A DNA stretch of 64,000 nt from Siphonodentalium dalli (GCA_032622095.1 CP136063.1:212115982-212179981), one strand, 5' to 3'. Shown: positions 1 through 10,699, counted from the first letter of the stretch. Made by a program: numbers and translations. Notes: generated by a model from the sequence alone, not told the origin.

Positions 1-2126
1 TTATTCTTTACACTCTCTATCCCAGATGAAGTTATTGAGTATATGACAGACATGTATTACCGTGAATTATTGGAAGTATTGAAATGTACTATCTTGAATC
101 ACGAGTGGACAACCCCCAGAATGAACTGTCATATTCGATGGAACATATTATGTACACGTAATCACACACGACATTGTGGGTAACAATGTATGTGTCACAC
201 CTTGCTTTACCAAATGAATTCTATTATATTCCCGTTCACAATTATATGCCATTCAGAAAACATATCGATTTAATGTCTGAGCAGAATTAGTTGTTTAACG
301 GGTTAGTATCAATTAAGGTTGATAAACTGTGTCATTGTTAGCATTAACACGATAATTAGTTATCCAAAACATGCATACATAATACGTCCAGGTCACTCAA
401 TAATAGAAATTGGTTCGGTGACATTGTTATAACAACATTACGTAATAACCACTTATCATTCCATTCACACTTACGTTCATTTTGTATACCGAAACTCCAG
501 TTAGCACCGATGATGTAACATTATATCACTGTTATTGTATCAATTGATAGGTTCAGACAAGTTCGATGTTTAGAAAATAGATTATACCAATTGTAAAAAT
601 GTGCAGGTGTTCACTTGACAAGAGATTTTGTACACTCAATCACACAACAACAACAACAACAACAACAGCCACCAAGCGACATAACATCCTGCTTTGATGA
701 TCCAATGGCCAATGTCCATGAAGATTTTATTTCCGATGCAAGTCATATTTCCGACTAACTCCTGAAAAGTTACCTATAATTCTGCTGTGGTTAAGCAGTC
801 CATTATTTAGGGCATAACTGTATGTAGGCCTACCAGTGGATGAATAGTCTGCCGGAGAAGTACTGTGTAGACAGGTCTTGTCGGTAAGAGAGTCAGACGA
901 GAAGTGAAGGCTCGGCTATTAAAACATAGTAATGCGATAGCGAACATCAAACGAGTCTGCGCACGCATATCTGTCAAAGGATACAATAGCAGTCATTGGT
1001 CAATTTATCCCCGGTGTCAGCTCAGTACCCAATCGGGACGAAGCCGGAGGTCAACTCATTTTTTTTTGCTCATTATAGTACGTCACTTGGACATTTTATC
1101 AGTTTATCACGTGATCACTAAATGTGGCAATCGGGTATCCACCGATGCCTGCAATTCATTATTTATAATAATTGGACTCATTGATCTCACGTAAATAATA
1201 CTCTTAGTTGTTCCAATAAAATAGTTATCAAATTCGATCACCAATAGATTTGACTGTGGAATATAATGACCTTTAACTTATTTATCGATCTATGTTAGAA
1301 CATGGTCTTAACAAAAAACTTGACCATAACAAAAATTACCTTACATTTATGCATGAATCTAATTAGACCATGCGTAAATATTGTCAGCTTATCGTCTGAT
1401 GAGCAAATCCGATGTTTATCAAAAATAGTACAACTTCCAGTTGGTAATTACTCTTACGAATGAAGAGCGTTGAACATATACGAAATTACTACACGAATGA
1501 ACTGAAATTTATATTTTCACATCTTACCAACAACAGATACAGACATAGTCATAGTGTTATACTATCTTACATGTACCCATGCTATGACATCATTCGAAGG
1601 GGCAATACACTCAAGGAGTTAAAGTGACACGAAATAAGGGACGTGATGTAATATTGGTGTTTGAATCTTAAAGGAACACAAGACACTCTAAAGGGACACT
1701 CATTATGAATGAATGTTAACAATACAAGCACACGGATGAAGAGCGTTGAACATATACAAAATTACAAGACACTCTAAAGGGACATTCATTATGAATGAAT
1801 GTTAACAATACAAGCACACGAATGAAGAGCGTTGAACATATACGAAATTACTACACGAATGAACTGAAATTTATATTTCACATCTTACCAACAACAGATA
1901 CAGACATAGTCATAGTGTTATACTATCTTACATGTACACACGCTATGACATCATTCGAAGGGGCAATACACTCAAGGAGTTAATGTGACACGAAACAAGG
2001 GACGTGATGTAATATTGGTGTTTGAATCTTAAAGGAACACAAGACACTCTAAAGGGACATTCATTATGAATGAATGTTAACAATACAAGCACACGAATGA
2101 AGAGCGTTGAACATATACAAAATTAC
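1..2126. repeat. Left arm of a ~5 kb inverted repeat (foldback-like)
   Basis: The sequence reads as the reverse complement of 2932-5056, with paired positions summing to about 5057. For example, the reading frame at 904-1194 is mirrored at 3863-4153 with a single residue change. The arms are not identical: the left arm has (CAA)7 at 646-666 where the right has nine GTT units, the left carries six extra bases near position 20, and there are scattered substitutions. The inner third (1449-2126) is tandem repeats. The frame at 1-183 is open from the window edge and ends in TAA; its product is not recognised. The repeat touches position 1 and may continue outside. No transposase is visible in the arm. 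Confidence 0.9.
1449..2126. repeat. Tandem repeats inside the left arm
   Basis: Blocks of about 275 bp and about 87 bp alternate. Each carries the phrases 'gaatgaagagcgttgaaca' and 'gttaacaatacaagcacac'. Open frames at 1795-1983 and its mirror are products of the repeat and are not taken as genes. Confidence 0.8.
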
Positions 2127-2410
2127 CGCAATGCCGCCGCCGCCGCCGCCGCCGCCGGGGTCTTATTTTTGAAGTTTTTGAAATTTTTGAAGTTTTTTGA
2201 AATTTTTGAAGTTTTTGAAAATTTTGAAATATTTGAAGTTTTTGAAAATTTTGAAGTTTTTTGAAATTTTTGAAGTTTTTTGAAATTTTTGAAGTTTTGG
2301 GTTTTTGGGAATATTTTAGTACAACCAATTTTAGACCCAAAGATTCTATTTTTAGATGGCAGAATGAGGTCCCCAGAGGGTAATTTGGTGATGCTACCCC
2401 CGCTATCTCG
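2127..2410. repeat. Asymmetric centre: GCC microsatellite, T-rich minisatellite, MITE arm
   Basis: A GCC run at 2133-2158 is followed by a minisatellite of T-rich units built on 'gaagtttttgaaattttt' (about 2165-2305). Next comes 'caattttagacccaaagat' (also found at 5648 and 5705). From 2359 there is a MITE arm beginning gcagaatgaggtcc that matches the MITE in spacer C of the tandem units. None of this is mirrored in the other arm, so the centre is a true spacer. Confidence 0.75.
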
Positions 2411-3606
2411 TGTCACTTTAACATTCCACACCGTGCGTGTATTATCCCCCCTTTAATGATGTCATAGCATGGTACATGCAAGACAGTATAACCCTATGAT
2501 TATGTCTGTAGCTGTTGGTAAGATGTGAAATATAAATTTCAAGGTTCAATTCATTCGTGTAGTAATTTTGTATATGTTCAACGCTCTTCATTCGTGCGCT
2601 TGTATTGTTAACATTCATTCATAATGAGTGCCTCTTTAGAGTGTCTTGTGTTCCTTTAAGATTCAACCACCAATATTACATCACGTCCCTTGTTTCGTGT
2701 CACTTTAACTCCTTGAGTGGATTGTCCGCCTTTAATGATTTCATAGCGTGTGTACATGCAAGACAGTATAACACTATGATTATGTCTGTAGCGGTTGTTG
2801 GTAAGATGTGAAATATAAATTTTAAGGTTCAATTCATTCGTGTAGTAATTTTGTATATGTTCAACGCTCTTCATTCGTGTGCTTGTATTGTTAACATTCA
2901 TTCATAATGAATGTCCCTTTAGAGTGTCTTGTAATTTTGTATATGTTCAACGCTCTTCATTCGTGTGCTTGTATTGTTAACATTCATTCATAATGAATGT
3001 CCCTTTAGAGTGTCTTGTGTTCCTTTAAGATTCAAACACCAATATTACATCACGTCCCCTGTTTCGTGTCACTTTAACTCCTTGAGTGTATTGCCCCTTC
3101 GAATGATGTCATAGCGTGTGTACATGTAAGATAGTATAACACTATGACTATGTCTGTATCTGTTGTTGGTAAGATGTGAAATATAAATTTCAGTTCATTC
3201 GTGTAGTAATTTCGTATATGTTCAACGCTCTTCATTCGTGTGCTTGTATTGTTAACATTCATTCATAATGAATGTCCCTTTAGAGTGTCTTGTAATTTTG
3301 TATATGTTCAACGCTCTTCATCCGTGTGCTTGTATTGTTAACATTCATTCATAATGAGTGTCCCTTTAGAGTGTCTTGTGTTCCTTTAAGATTCAAACAC
3401 CAATATTACATCACGTCCCCTGTTTCGTGTCACTTTAACTCCTTGAGTGTATTGCCCCTTCGAATGATGTCATAGCATGGGTACATGTAAGATAGTATAA
3501 CACTATGACTATGTCTGTATCTGTTGTTGGTAAGATGTGAAAATATAAATTTCAGTTCATTCGTGTAGTAATTTCGTATATGTTCAACGCTCTTCATTCG
3601 TAAGAG
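2411..3606. repeat. Tandem repeats inside the right arm
   Basis: These are the same satellite as 1449-2126 in opposite orientation, with extra, more diverged units at 2411-2931. The marker 'gttaacattcattcataatg' starts at about 2607, 2890, 2976, 3251 and 3338, giving spacings of 283, 86, 275 and 87. This is a composite unit of about 362 bp with an internal 87-bp duplication. Confidence 0.8.
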
Positions 3607-5056
3607 TAATTACCAACTGGAAGTTGTACTATTTTTGATAAACATCGGATTTGCTCATCAGACGATAAGCTGACAATATTTACGCATGGTCTAATTAGAT
3701 TCATGCATAAATGTAAGGTCATTTTTGTTATGGTCAAGTTTTTTGTTAAGACCATGTTCTAACATAGATCGATAAATAAGTTAAAGGTCATTATATTCCA
3801 CAGTCAAATCTATTGGTGATCGAATTTGATAACTATTTTATTGGAACAACTAAGAGTATTATTTACGTGAGATCAATGAGTCCAATTATTATAAATAATA
3901 AATTGCAGGCATCGGTGGATACCCGATTGCCACATTTAGTGATCACGTGATAAACTGATAAAATGTCCAAGTGACGTACTATAATGAGCAAAAAAAAATG
4001 AGTTGACCTCCGGCTTCGTCCCGATTGGGTACTGAGCTGACACCGGGGATAAATTGACCAATGACTGCTATTGTATCCTTTGACAGATATGCGTGCGCAG
4101 ACTCGTTTGATGTTCGCTATCGCATTACTATGTTTTAATAGCCGAGCCTTCACTTCTCGTCTGACTCTCTTACCGACAAGACCTGTCTACACAGTACTTC
4201 TCCGGCAGACTATTCATCCACTGGTAGGCCTACATACAGTTATGCCCTAAATAATGGACTGCTTAACCACAGCAGAATTATAGGTAACTTTTCAGGAGTT
4301 AGTCGGAAATATGACTTGCATCGGAAATAAAATCTTCATGGACATTGGCCATTGGATCATCAAAGCAGGATGTTATGTCGCTTGGTGGCTGTTGTTGTTG
4401 TTGTTGTTGTTGTTGTTGTGTGATTGAGTGTACAAAATCTCTTGTCAAGTGAACACCTGCACATTTTTACAATTGGTATAATCTATTTTCTAAACATCGA
4501 ACTTGTCTGAACCTATCAATTGATACAATAACAGTGATATAATGTTACATCATCGGTGCTAACTGGAGTTTCGGTATACAAAATGAACGTAAGTGTGAAT
4601 GGAATGATAAGTGGTTATTACGTAATGTTGTTATAACAATGTCACCGAACCAATTTCTATTATTGAGTGACCTGGACGTATTATGTATGCATGTTTTGGA
4701 TAACTAATTATCGTGTTAATGCTAACAATGACACAGTTTATCAACCTTAATTGATACTAACCCGTTAAACAACTAATTCTGCTCAGACATTAAATCGATA
4801 TGTTTTCTGAATGGCATATAATTGTGAACGGGAATATAATAGAATTCATTTGGTAAAGCAAGGTGTGACACATACATTGTTACCCACAATGTCGTGTGTG
4901 ATTACGTGTACATAATATGTTCCATCGAATATGACAGTTCATTCTGGGGGTTGTCCACTCGTGATTCAAGATAGTACATCTCAATACTTCCAATAATTCA
5001 CGGTAATACATGTCTGTCATATACTCAATAACTTCATCTGAGAGTGTAAAGAATAA
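2932..5056. repeat. Right arm of the ~5 kb inverted repeat
   Basis: Mirror of 1-2126. On the minus strand a 91-codon frame (5155-4880) runs out of the arm into flanking DNA and ends at the mirror of the stop near position 183. It begins directly after a stop codon, carries a six-base in-frame deletion relative to the left arm, and has no recognisable domain. I therefore do not call it as a gene. Confidence 0.88.
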
Positions 5057-5344
5057 ACGCTCTTTATTATTTATGTAAGAGTAATGGTGTCTATTTTCAG
5101 GTATGACAATTATATATGTATGAACTGCGTCCGATAAACACTGGAATGTATGCATTCATACCGATGGTCACAATGTCCAACATTACAACGACTGTCCATA
5201 CACATATAATTGGTATAAAGATATTTCTAAACATCGATTAATAAATACATTGAAACATTGGTTGAACAAAAAACTAACGAAAGATATTACACACAAATAA
5301 TTTAACATTCGACATTTTAATATCGAGATTATCAGAAACCGAAA
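5057..5344. other. Unassigned sequence between inverted repeat and minisatellite
   Basis: AT-rich DNA. A plus-strand frame is open from about 5125 to 5308 (about 58 codons) with a plausible amino-acid mix, but it has no start codon or recognisable motif. I see no RNA gene or promoter that I can defend. Confidence 0.4.
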
Positions 5345-5596
5345 ACTCGTTATAAATTTTTTATTTAAACTTTTTTTTTGGAGAAATAATTTTGGGGGTT
5401 TTGAAATTTTTTCTTTTGGAAAAATAATTTTGGGGTTTTGAATTTTTTGTTTTTGGAAAAAAATAATTTTAGGGTTTTGAAATTTTTTGTTTTGGAAAAA
5501 TAAGTTTTGGGTTTTGAAATTTTGGAAGTTTTGGGTTTTGAAATTTTGGAAGTTTTGGGTTTTGATATTTTGGAAGTTTTGAGAATATTTTAGTAC
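5345..5596. repeat. G/T-rich minisatellite
   Basis: Irregular units of about 19-40 bp made of 'ttttgggttttgaaatt' variants such as 'ggaagttttgggttttg'. Coding strands are strongly biased (K, N, Q, F on the minus strand), which gives a spurious 143-codon frame. It is the same class of minisatellite as at 2165-2305 and is followed by the same flank, 'gaatattttagtacaacc'. Confidence 0.8.
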
Positions 5597-5760
5597 AACC
5601 AATTTTACCCTCAAACAACTTTACCCTCAAACAATTTTACCCTCAAACAATTTTAGACCCAAAGATTCTATTTTTAGATGTGAAGCGAACGAGACACCCA
5701 CAACCAATTTTAGACCCAAAGATTCTATTTTTAGATGTGAGGCGAACGAGCCAGCTATTC
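5597..5760. repeat. Short direct repeats beside the array edge
   Basis: Three copies of a 'caattttaccctcaaa' type unit (5597-5650) are followed by two copies of a 46-bp unit (5648-5693 and 5705-5750) containing 'gacccaaagattctattt'. The second copy abuts the first zinc-finger-like repeat, so this marks the left boundary of the tandem array. Confidence 0.75.
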
Positions 5761-5765
5761 TTCTT

Positions 5766-6125
5766 ATGTGGAGTCTGACAATGCATAAGATGACGAACAC
5801 CGGCGATCGTCCATACGAGTGTGACGTGTATCAGAAGGAATTTAGTTATATGTGGAGTCTGACAATGCATAAGAGGACGAACACCGGCGATCGTCCATAC
5901 GAGTGTGACGTGTATCAGAAGGAATTCAGTTATATGTGGAGTCTGACAATGCATAAGAGGAAGAACACCGGCGATCGACCATACGAGCGTGACGTGTATC
6001 ATAAGGAATTCAGTCATATATGGAGTCTGACAATGCATAAGAGAACGAACACCGGTGATCGACCATACGAGAGTGACGTGTATTTGTGTATGTGGGAGCG
6101 TCTTTTAAAGGTCTCCGTTTTTTGA
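5766..6125 (+). pseudogene. Zinc-finger-like repeat array, 4 repeats, U0
   Basis: Four 28-residue repeats of the form L-T-M-H-K-R-T-N-T-G-D-R-P-Y. The left end is missing: the frame starts inside a repeat at the array boundary, so this copy has no upstream part. The C-terminal tail after the last repeat (L-C-M-W-E-R-L-L-K-V-S-V-F, stop at 6123-6125) is the same tail seen in the other long arrays. Given the truncation, it is unlikely to be a functional gene. Confidence 0.6.
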
Positions 6126-6552
6126 AACCCGTTTAGTTACTGTCTGATCTGAAAGCAAGTGTTTTATGTCAAACTCCATACAGCGCCCTCTACGTTATCA
6201 CTGCGATATAGCACTACCACAAGGATGGTACTTTGCAGACGATAAATCTATTTTTACATATCGTCGCGGAACAATATTTAGTCACCTATTATCTTGTTTT
6301 GACCACCAAATTTTTTTTTAAGTTTCCAATAATGGTAATTCTTTCGGTATTGATAAGAACAATATGAACTGAGCCAGACATAGACAATTTTAATCTTAAA
6401 ACATAAGAACTAAAAACACGTAAGAAATCCTTACCAATTAATGTCCTTATGGCAGTGGTATATCAGCGGAGCGATAGGAGATAACTCTGCCTGGAGTTTG
6501 GTTTTATGTATCTCTCCAATATGATTAAACTATGTTTGATCGAAGGGTTGTA

Positions 6553-7454
6553 TAATTTAGACCCCGAAGCCACGACAAATAGTTTTCACGGCTGGCTCAA
6601 CCAATTTTGGTGGCTGGTTATCTAGCTAAGCCGGCTCAGTCGCGACGTTCGTGGCTGACGAAATATGGCGGCTCAGCCGGCTGAGACGTTATCATTCTGC
6701 GTATTTCGCTTCCGAAATTTTCCCAATCCCCGGTTATAGACACCCGCTTGTTTTTGGGCGTTTGTTGTGAACCCGTATAATTCCAGACCATGCGTATTAT
6801 TTTGGTGTTGGGCTTTTCCATTATGGCGAAATACACGAAGGACTCAGTAAAGGACTCGCAGTGATGTACGATGTAGTTTCCCATCTATATAATCGGTATA
6901 AGTTACATTGGGACTTCTGTCGACTTCAGACGGCTAATCATCACTGGCATCTTGCGATATATGCATGCATCATTGAATGCTGAATCCGATAGTATCGATA
7001 TATAATATTTCAAACTATTTTCTATTCTCTTCTACAGGTTATGTGCATATATTGACAAATGTCAGCGATGTCTGAGACTGAGATCGTGTCGAATTAAATA
7101 ATTTATACGTTAAACCCTTTCAATACTGAATGGATGTTCCCACTCCGTTATATGAAAGCATGCATTGAAATAGTCTATTCCACAATGAGAGGCCCCGGGT
7201 ATTCTGATAGTGTAACAACCATACCGTGTCCATACGAGTATGCCAATATTAGGCAGTGCGGGTTAGTTATTTGCTATTCGCAGTACAGTTGTCCTTAACA
7301 TATAAGTCCATGCACATGTCTCAGCCATTTTACAATTCCGGCGGCGGAGATTTTTTCATGCGGCTGGCGTTAGAGATAATATGGCTGGCGGCGGCTTGTG
7401 GCCAATATGGCTGGCGACGGCGGCGTGCGATGGCGGCTTCGGGCTCTAGTTGTA
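6553..7454. mobile_element. Non-autonomous TIR DNA element inserted in spacer A of U0
   Basis: Other units read straight through 'gggttgtattgaatgcag', whereas U0 is interrupted. The insert is flanked by a 6-bp direct repeat GTTGTA (6547-6552 and 7449-7454). Its ends carry imperfect inverted repeats: left TAGACCCCGAAGCC from 6558, right the complement of TAGAGCCCGAAGCC ending at 7448. Both subterminal regions are rich in 'ggctggc' and 'ggcggc' motifs. I see no transposase. The superfamily is not assigned. Confidence 0.7.
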
Positions 7455-7967
7455 TTGAATGCAGATACGTTATTCCTATGCATCTGACTACTGGCATGGT
7501 GGCAACTTTTACCACGGCGGACTCTTTCACATGCAAAACACAGGCAACAAGAAAACCATAGTCAGAAATGGTAACGCGCTCAAAATCATATATAATATAC
7601 CCATACTTCAATGCTTGTAATTATAGAATATAAAATATATTGGTTTCGCGAATGACCAACTCAGAATTAATTCCGTTAAAATAACAATAACAACCAGCAC
7701 CTAATTAACGAACCGGCCGCCGACGACAACCATCAGTGAGCTGCAGAACGAAACATATGTATAACAGTTGAAATATAAGACTTACAAATTATCTTTTAAA
7801 TTTCTTTTATTGGTAATTGACATAGATTGTCACAAACCAAAAATCAACATTATTGACTTAATAATGTAAAGGACAATAAACGAAATTGAAATTCCCAACT
7901 ACACCTTTTACCGGACTCGGCCTCCTGGTCGCGCAGTTCGACTTTTAAACCGGAAAAACCAATTATC

Positions 7968-8001
7968 TATAAATAAAACGCCCATCTGACCACAGCTGTC
8001 A
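7968..8001 (+). promoter_or_regulatory. Core promoter of U0: TATA box and initiator
   Basis: TATAAATA at 7968-7975 and the initiator-like TCATTC with its A at 8001, 33 bp after the first T of the TATA box. This spacing is right for RNA polymerase II core promoters. The same pair with the same spacing occurs in every unit that retains the region. Transcription would run rightward toward the basic-protein exon. Confidence 0.6.
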
Positions 8002-8107
8002 TTCAAGATTATTCACGTTTCCGGTAACTCAGGGGATGGACGTGCCAGCGAGAGCTCCTCGCTTATCCTAGAGTGACCGTTGATTTTTCTGTCGGGCGTG
8101 TCTGACC

Positions 8108-8398
8108 ATGGGTGATTTAATCCCCAGCTTAGTCCGCAACGTGCTGAGCGGCTACCAATCTGCCCATTGTATTAGCTGGTCTCTCCAGATTGGACGTGGT
8201 GTTGAAGTTCCAGGTCACCCCGGTAGAACCCTCTACCGGTCGTGGCCTGGAAGGACCGACCGGACTCCACCGGTCCGGGGCTGCCGGGACCACACGAAAG
8301 AAGCGAAAGACCCCACCAGGGGCGGAATCGACCACCACCGTCCCTGCGACGCCGAGTTGCCGCTAATTAAAAGACGGAACATTTTTTTTTCTCCATAA
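8108..8398 (+). CDS. Short leader ORF, U0 (96 codons)
   Basis: ATG in a good context (accATGG), 107 nt after the predicted initiator. The product is 96 residues, rich in Arg, Gly and Pro, with no recognised domain. GC content is clearly above the flanks. It could be an upstream ORF or simply structured leader RNA: the RNA here can fold, with an 8-bp hairpin at 8220-8239 (stem CCGGTAGA, loop ACCC). The frame does not join in phase to the basic-protein exon through the one nearby CAG/GT site that I tested. Young units have lost the ATG, which argues against a conserved protein. Confidence 0.25.
   Translation: MGDLIPSLVRNVLSGYQSAHCISWSLQIGRGVEVPGHPGRTLYRSWPGRTDRTPPVRGCRDHTKEAKDPTRGGIDHHRPCDAELPLIKRRNIFFSP
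8220..8239 (+). other. Perfect 8-bp hairpin in the leader
   Basis: Stem CCGGTAGA / TCTACCGG with a 4-nt loop. In U6 and U8 the loop changes from ACCC to ACCT but the stem is untouched. Two weaker GC-rich stems follow directly. No known RNA family is recognised. Confidence 0.45.
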
Positions 8399-8485
8399 AA
8401 TTTGTCATGCCTTTCGGCCTACACCCGATGATAGAAATATTCCCTATTACCATTATCACTTGACTGTTGTAGCAGCTGCATGCAC

Positions 8486-9770
8486 CCTTTGTGCAATACC
8501 GCGGAATGAACATAGTTCACCAATCATCGGTAGGATCGAGTTGTTTCAATGTCCTCAGATCGCCATCTTTGAGGTTACCAGTTTTCAAGTGAACACTGTT
8601 CAAAATTAGTGTTTTGGCCTATCGGGCCATGTAGGCCGCCCGATGATTGTAATACCCCCCCCCCCCCCCCATCATGTGTGTTCACCCTCTGTGCAATGCC
8701 GCAGGGTGAATAGTATTCACCAATCACCAGTGGTCCCGCTAGATGTGTTGTTTCAGTGGTCCCGCTATGTGTTGTTTCAATGTCCTCATATCGCGGCCGC
8801 CACATTTGAGGTGACCAGTGCTCAGCTAGTGAACACTGTTCATTAACATCGTAAACGATCGACCGGCGAATATATCCCATAATGCGGATCCCCTCTATAT
8901 AATTCATATGTGGTCCCAAAAGTCTAACATTAATTGTAAGCCACCGTGGATGCTCATTGAAAAAAAAACAATCCAAGAGGAAAACAGCGTTATCGAGCTT
9001 GAAACTTCTATATCAGACGTGAGTAGACCATCAGACGATTCAGTTATATATTTTTGCGTGGGCTATCAGTGCAAATTTGATGAAATAATTTGTGTATTGC
9101 TCTTGGGGTTTACCCACAAAAAATAGCTTACTATATTTTGGCGTTTCGGGCCATGCCACCCAATGATAGCATATTTATTAAATTAGCATTGAAAATGATT
9201 ACGTATAAAATACTATTAGATTTAGATGAAAACGTATATCTATCTAATGCGACAGGCACTTGTTAATGGATTGTATGTGTTGTGTCTTAGTTATAATATT
9301 ATGGTGGATTTGTTATGTAAATATTATATAATTGTTAACGTATATATAAATTGTTTTTATATATATAAGATCAGTATTCACACACCCTTTGTGCAATCCC
9401 GCAGAATGAAGCGTGTTCACCAATAATATGACCATTGGTACCGTTGTGTTGTTTCAATGTCCTCAGATCGCGGCCGCCACCTTTGGTGTGATCAATGTTC
9501 AGGTGACCATAGTTCATTAACATCTTAAGCAATCAAAAGGCGAATAGGTCCCATATTGAGGAACCCTATATATATATAATTAATGTCGTGTGTAAAAGTC
9601 CTACGTTACTTGGGAACCACTGTGGATGTTCATTGAAAAAAATTAAAAACAAAAAACAACTTGTTCTATCGATTTTCCAATTTCAGACGTCAGTAAGCGA
9701 AGTTTTGATATTTTGCAGTCATATCAGTCAAAATTGATTAATTCGCGGACATGTATTCTAAATTGAAACG
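8486..9770. repeat. Threefold internal repeat in spacer B
   Basis: Three diverged direct copies begin with a 'caccctttgtgcaatnccgc' type motif at about 8484, 8681 and 9385. Each then has 'tgttgtttcaatgtcctca' and a 'gaacactgttc' or 'catagttc' type motif. The second and third copies stay related for about 400 bp, through 'gtggatgttcattg' and 'cagacgtnag' sites. The second copy is preceded by a poly-C run (8656-8673) whose length differs among units. Confidence 0.65.
8908..9018 (+). CDS. Candidate upstream coding exon, U0
   Basis: An ATG-initiated frame of exactly 111 nt (37 codons) ends at a strong donor, GAC^GTGAGT (9019-9024). The exon ends on a codon boundary and the exon at 10190 begins on one (CAG^ATG). 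Joining them would extend the basic protein by 37 residues ending S-I-S-D. The upstream frame is open back to a stop at about 8830. This is inference from splice signals and phase only. The protein segment (K-K-T-I-Q-E-E-N-S-V-I-E-L-E-T) has no recognised homologue. Confidence 0.3.
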
Positions 9771-10189
9771 TGTGTTGGCATTGCCGCCACAAGTAACCGG
9801 ACTGACCATTTCACCTACATTCTAGGCCAACACGATCATTTTTGGTAATTATCGATTCTGATAACTAAATCGTCCTTTGAAGAAATGTTGATTTTGGAAT
9901 CTGACGATACGGGACCATCGAATCGGGATTGTGTACCTTTAAATGTATCACTTGAGACCTTGTTGGGGTTGGGTCCCTACAAGTAGATATAAACATGTAG
10001 GTTTGGCGTTGTCAAGCTAATAATAATAATAGAACATCTTTCAAATTACATTATATTCACTTGAGAAGTGTGTGTTCATAAACCAACTTATTAAATTGGC
10101 GTAGCCTTATATACTGAAATATTGTAATTGAAACTGTCAAATAAAATTAAGAATATCATGTCAATTATCTGTCTACTTATGTATTTCAG

Positions 10190-10699
10190 ATGGAGAGAAT
10201 AGACAATAATGTGGTTATTTGGGACATGGAAGGTGAGGGCAGCATTGAAGAGCAGTACATGAGGCTGACAGAGAGTGGGGCAGGTTCAAAGCTGATGTCT
10301 AAGAATCGTCGAAAGTCAGTTACTAAAGGCAGGAGACAAAGATCAGTAATGTACACAGAATATATGAAGGGAATTTCAACCAAAAGAATCTCGACCCAGT
10401 ACACCAGCCGCACCGAGCGAACAATGAGGCGGGGCACACCGACTAGACGATCTCTCAGAAGGCAGGTGCTGGTACGGCAAGCTGTCAACGTCGGACTCCC
10501 GTTATATGCATCAACACCAAAGCATTCTATATGTCAGCCTTCAGTTGTTAGCTTCTCAACTACGCCGAGTGTGGATGGTATCAAAATGTATTCACGTATT
10601 GATGTAGCATCTATAGTCAAAGATCGAAAATATAAACGAGTGGAGAAGAAAAGGAAGAGTCTGGCAAATTTACGACTGCGAATTTTCAGCTTCGCGTGA
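10190..10699 (+). CDS. Basic 169-residue protein, exon-like ORF, U0
   Basis: Function unknown; family not recognised. The 169-codon frame starts with ATG immediately after a consensus splice acceptor (pyrimidine-rich tract then ATTTCAG, ending at 10189) and ends with TGA. AATAAA lies at 10813-10818, so it looks like a terminal exon. Residues 1-30 are acidic. Residues 34-96 are strongly basic, with RRKS, RRQRS and TPTRRSLRR clusters that resemble basophilic kinase sites. Residues 144-164 are basic again (K-D-R-K-Y-K-R then E-K-K-R-K). Lys plus Arg total about 22%. Two bipartite nuclear-localisation-like stretches suggest a nuclear protein. There is no signal peptide or membrane segment. U0 differs from the others by Thr at 56 and 69. 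Confidence 0.55.
   Translation: MERIDNNVVIWDMEGEGSIEEQYMRLTESGAGSKLMSKNRRKSVTKGRRQRSVMYTEYMKGISTKRISTQYTSRTERTMRRGTPTRRSLRRQVLVRQAVNVGLPLYASTPKHSICQPSVVSFSTTPSVDGIKMYSRIDVASIVKDRKYKRVEKKRKSLANLRLRIFSFA

Noticed and set aside
904-1194. 96-codon frame mirrored at 3863-4153 in the inverted repeat
   Set aside because: Non-ATG start, no recognisable motif, and a low-complexity T run inside; conservation between arms reflects the palindrome itself.
1-5056. Inverted repeat as a sequencing fold-back artefact
   Set aside because: Arms differ in microsatellite length, an indel and several bases, and the centre is unique on one side; not fully excluded without reads.
4880-5155. 91-codon minus-strand ORF at the right arm edge
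   Set aside because: Starts immediately after a stop, has an in-frame deletion relative to the other arm, and no domain; a decayed fragment or chance is as likely.
5125-5308. Plus-strand open frame of about 58 codons with plausible composition
   Set aside because: No start codon, short, adjacent to repeats; not distinguishable from chance in AT-rich DNA.
5390-5580. TTTTGGGG-like stretches considered as telomeric repeat
   Set aside because: Units are irregular and mixed with GAAATTTT blocks; this is not a uniform telomere array.
5183-5614. 143-codon Lys/Asn/Gln-rich minus-strand frame
   Set aside because: It is the translation of the T/G minisatellite.
8129-8338. 69-codon minus-strand frame opposite the leader ORF
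   Set aside because: Overlaps the GC-rich leader; no start context or conservation beyond the duplicated DNA.
10186-10488. 100-codon minus-strand frames opposite each basic-protein ORF
   Set aside because: Shadow of the plus-strand exon; the plus strand has the acceptor and the AATAAA.
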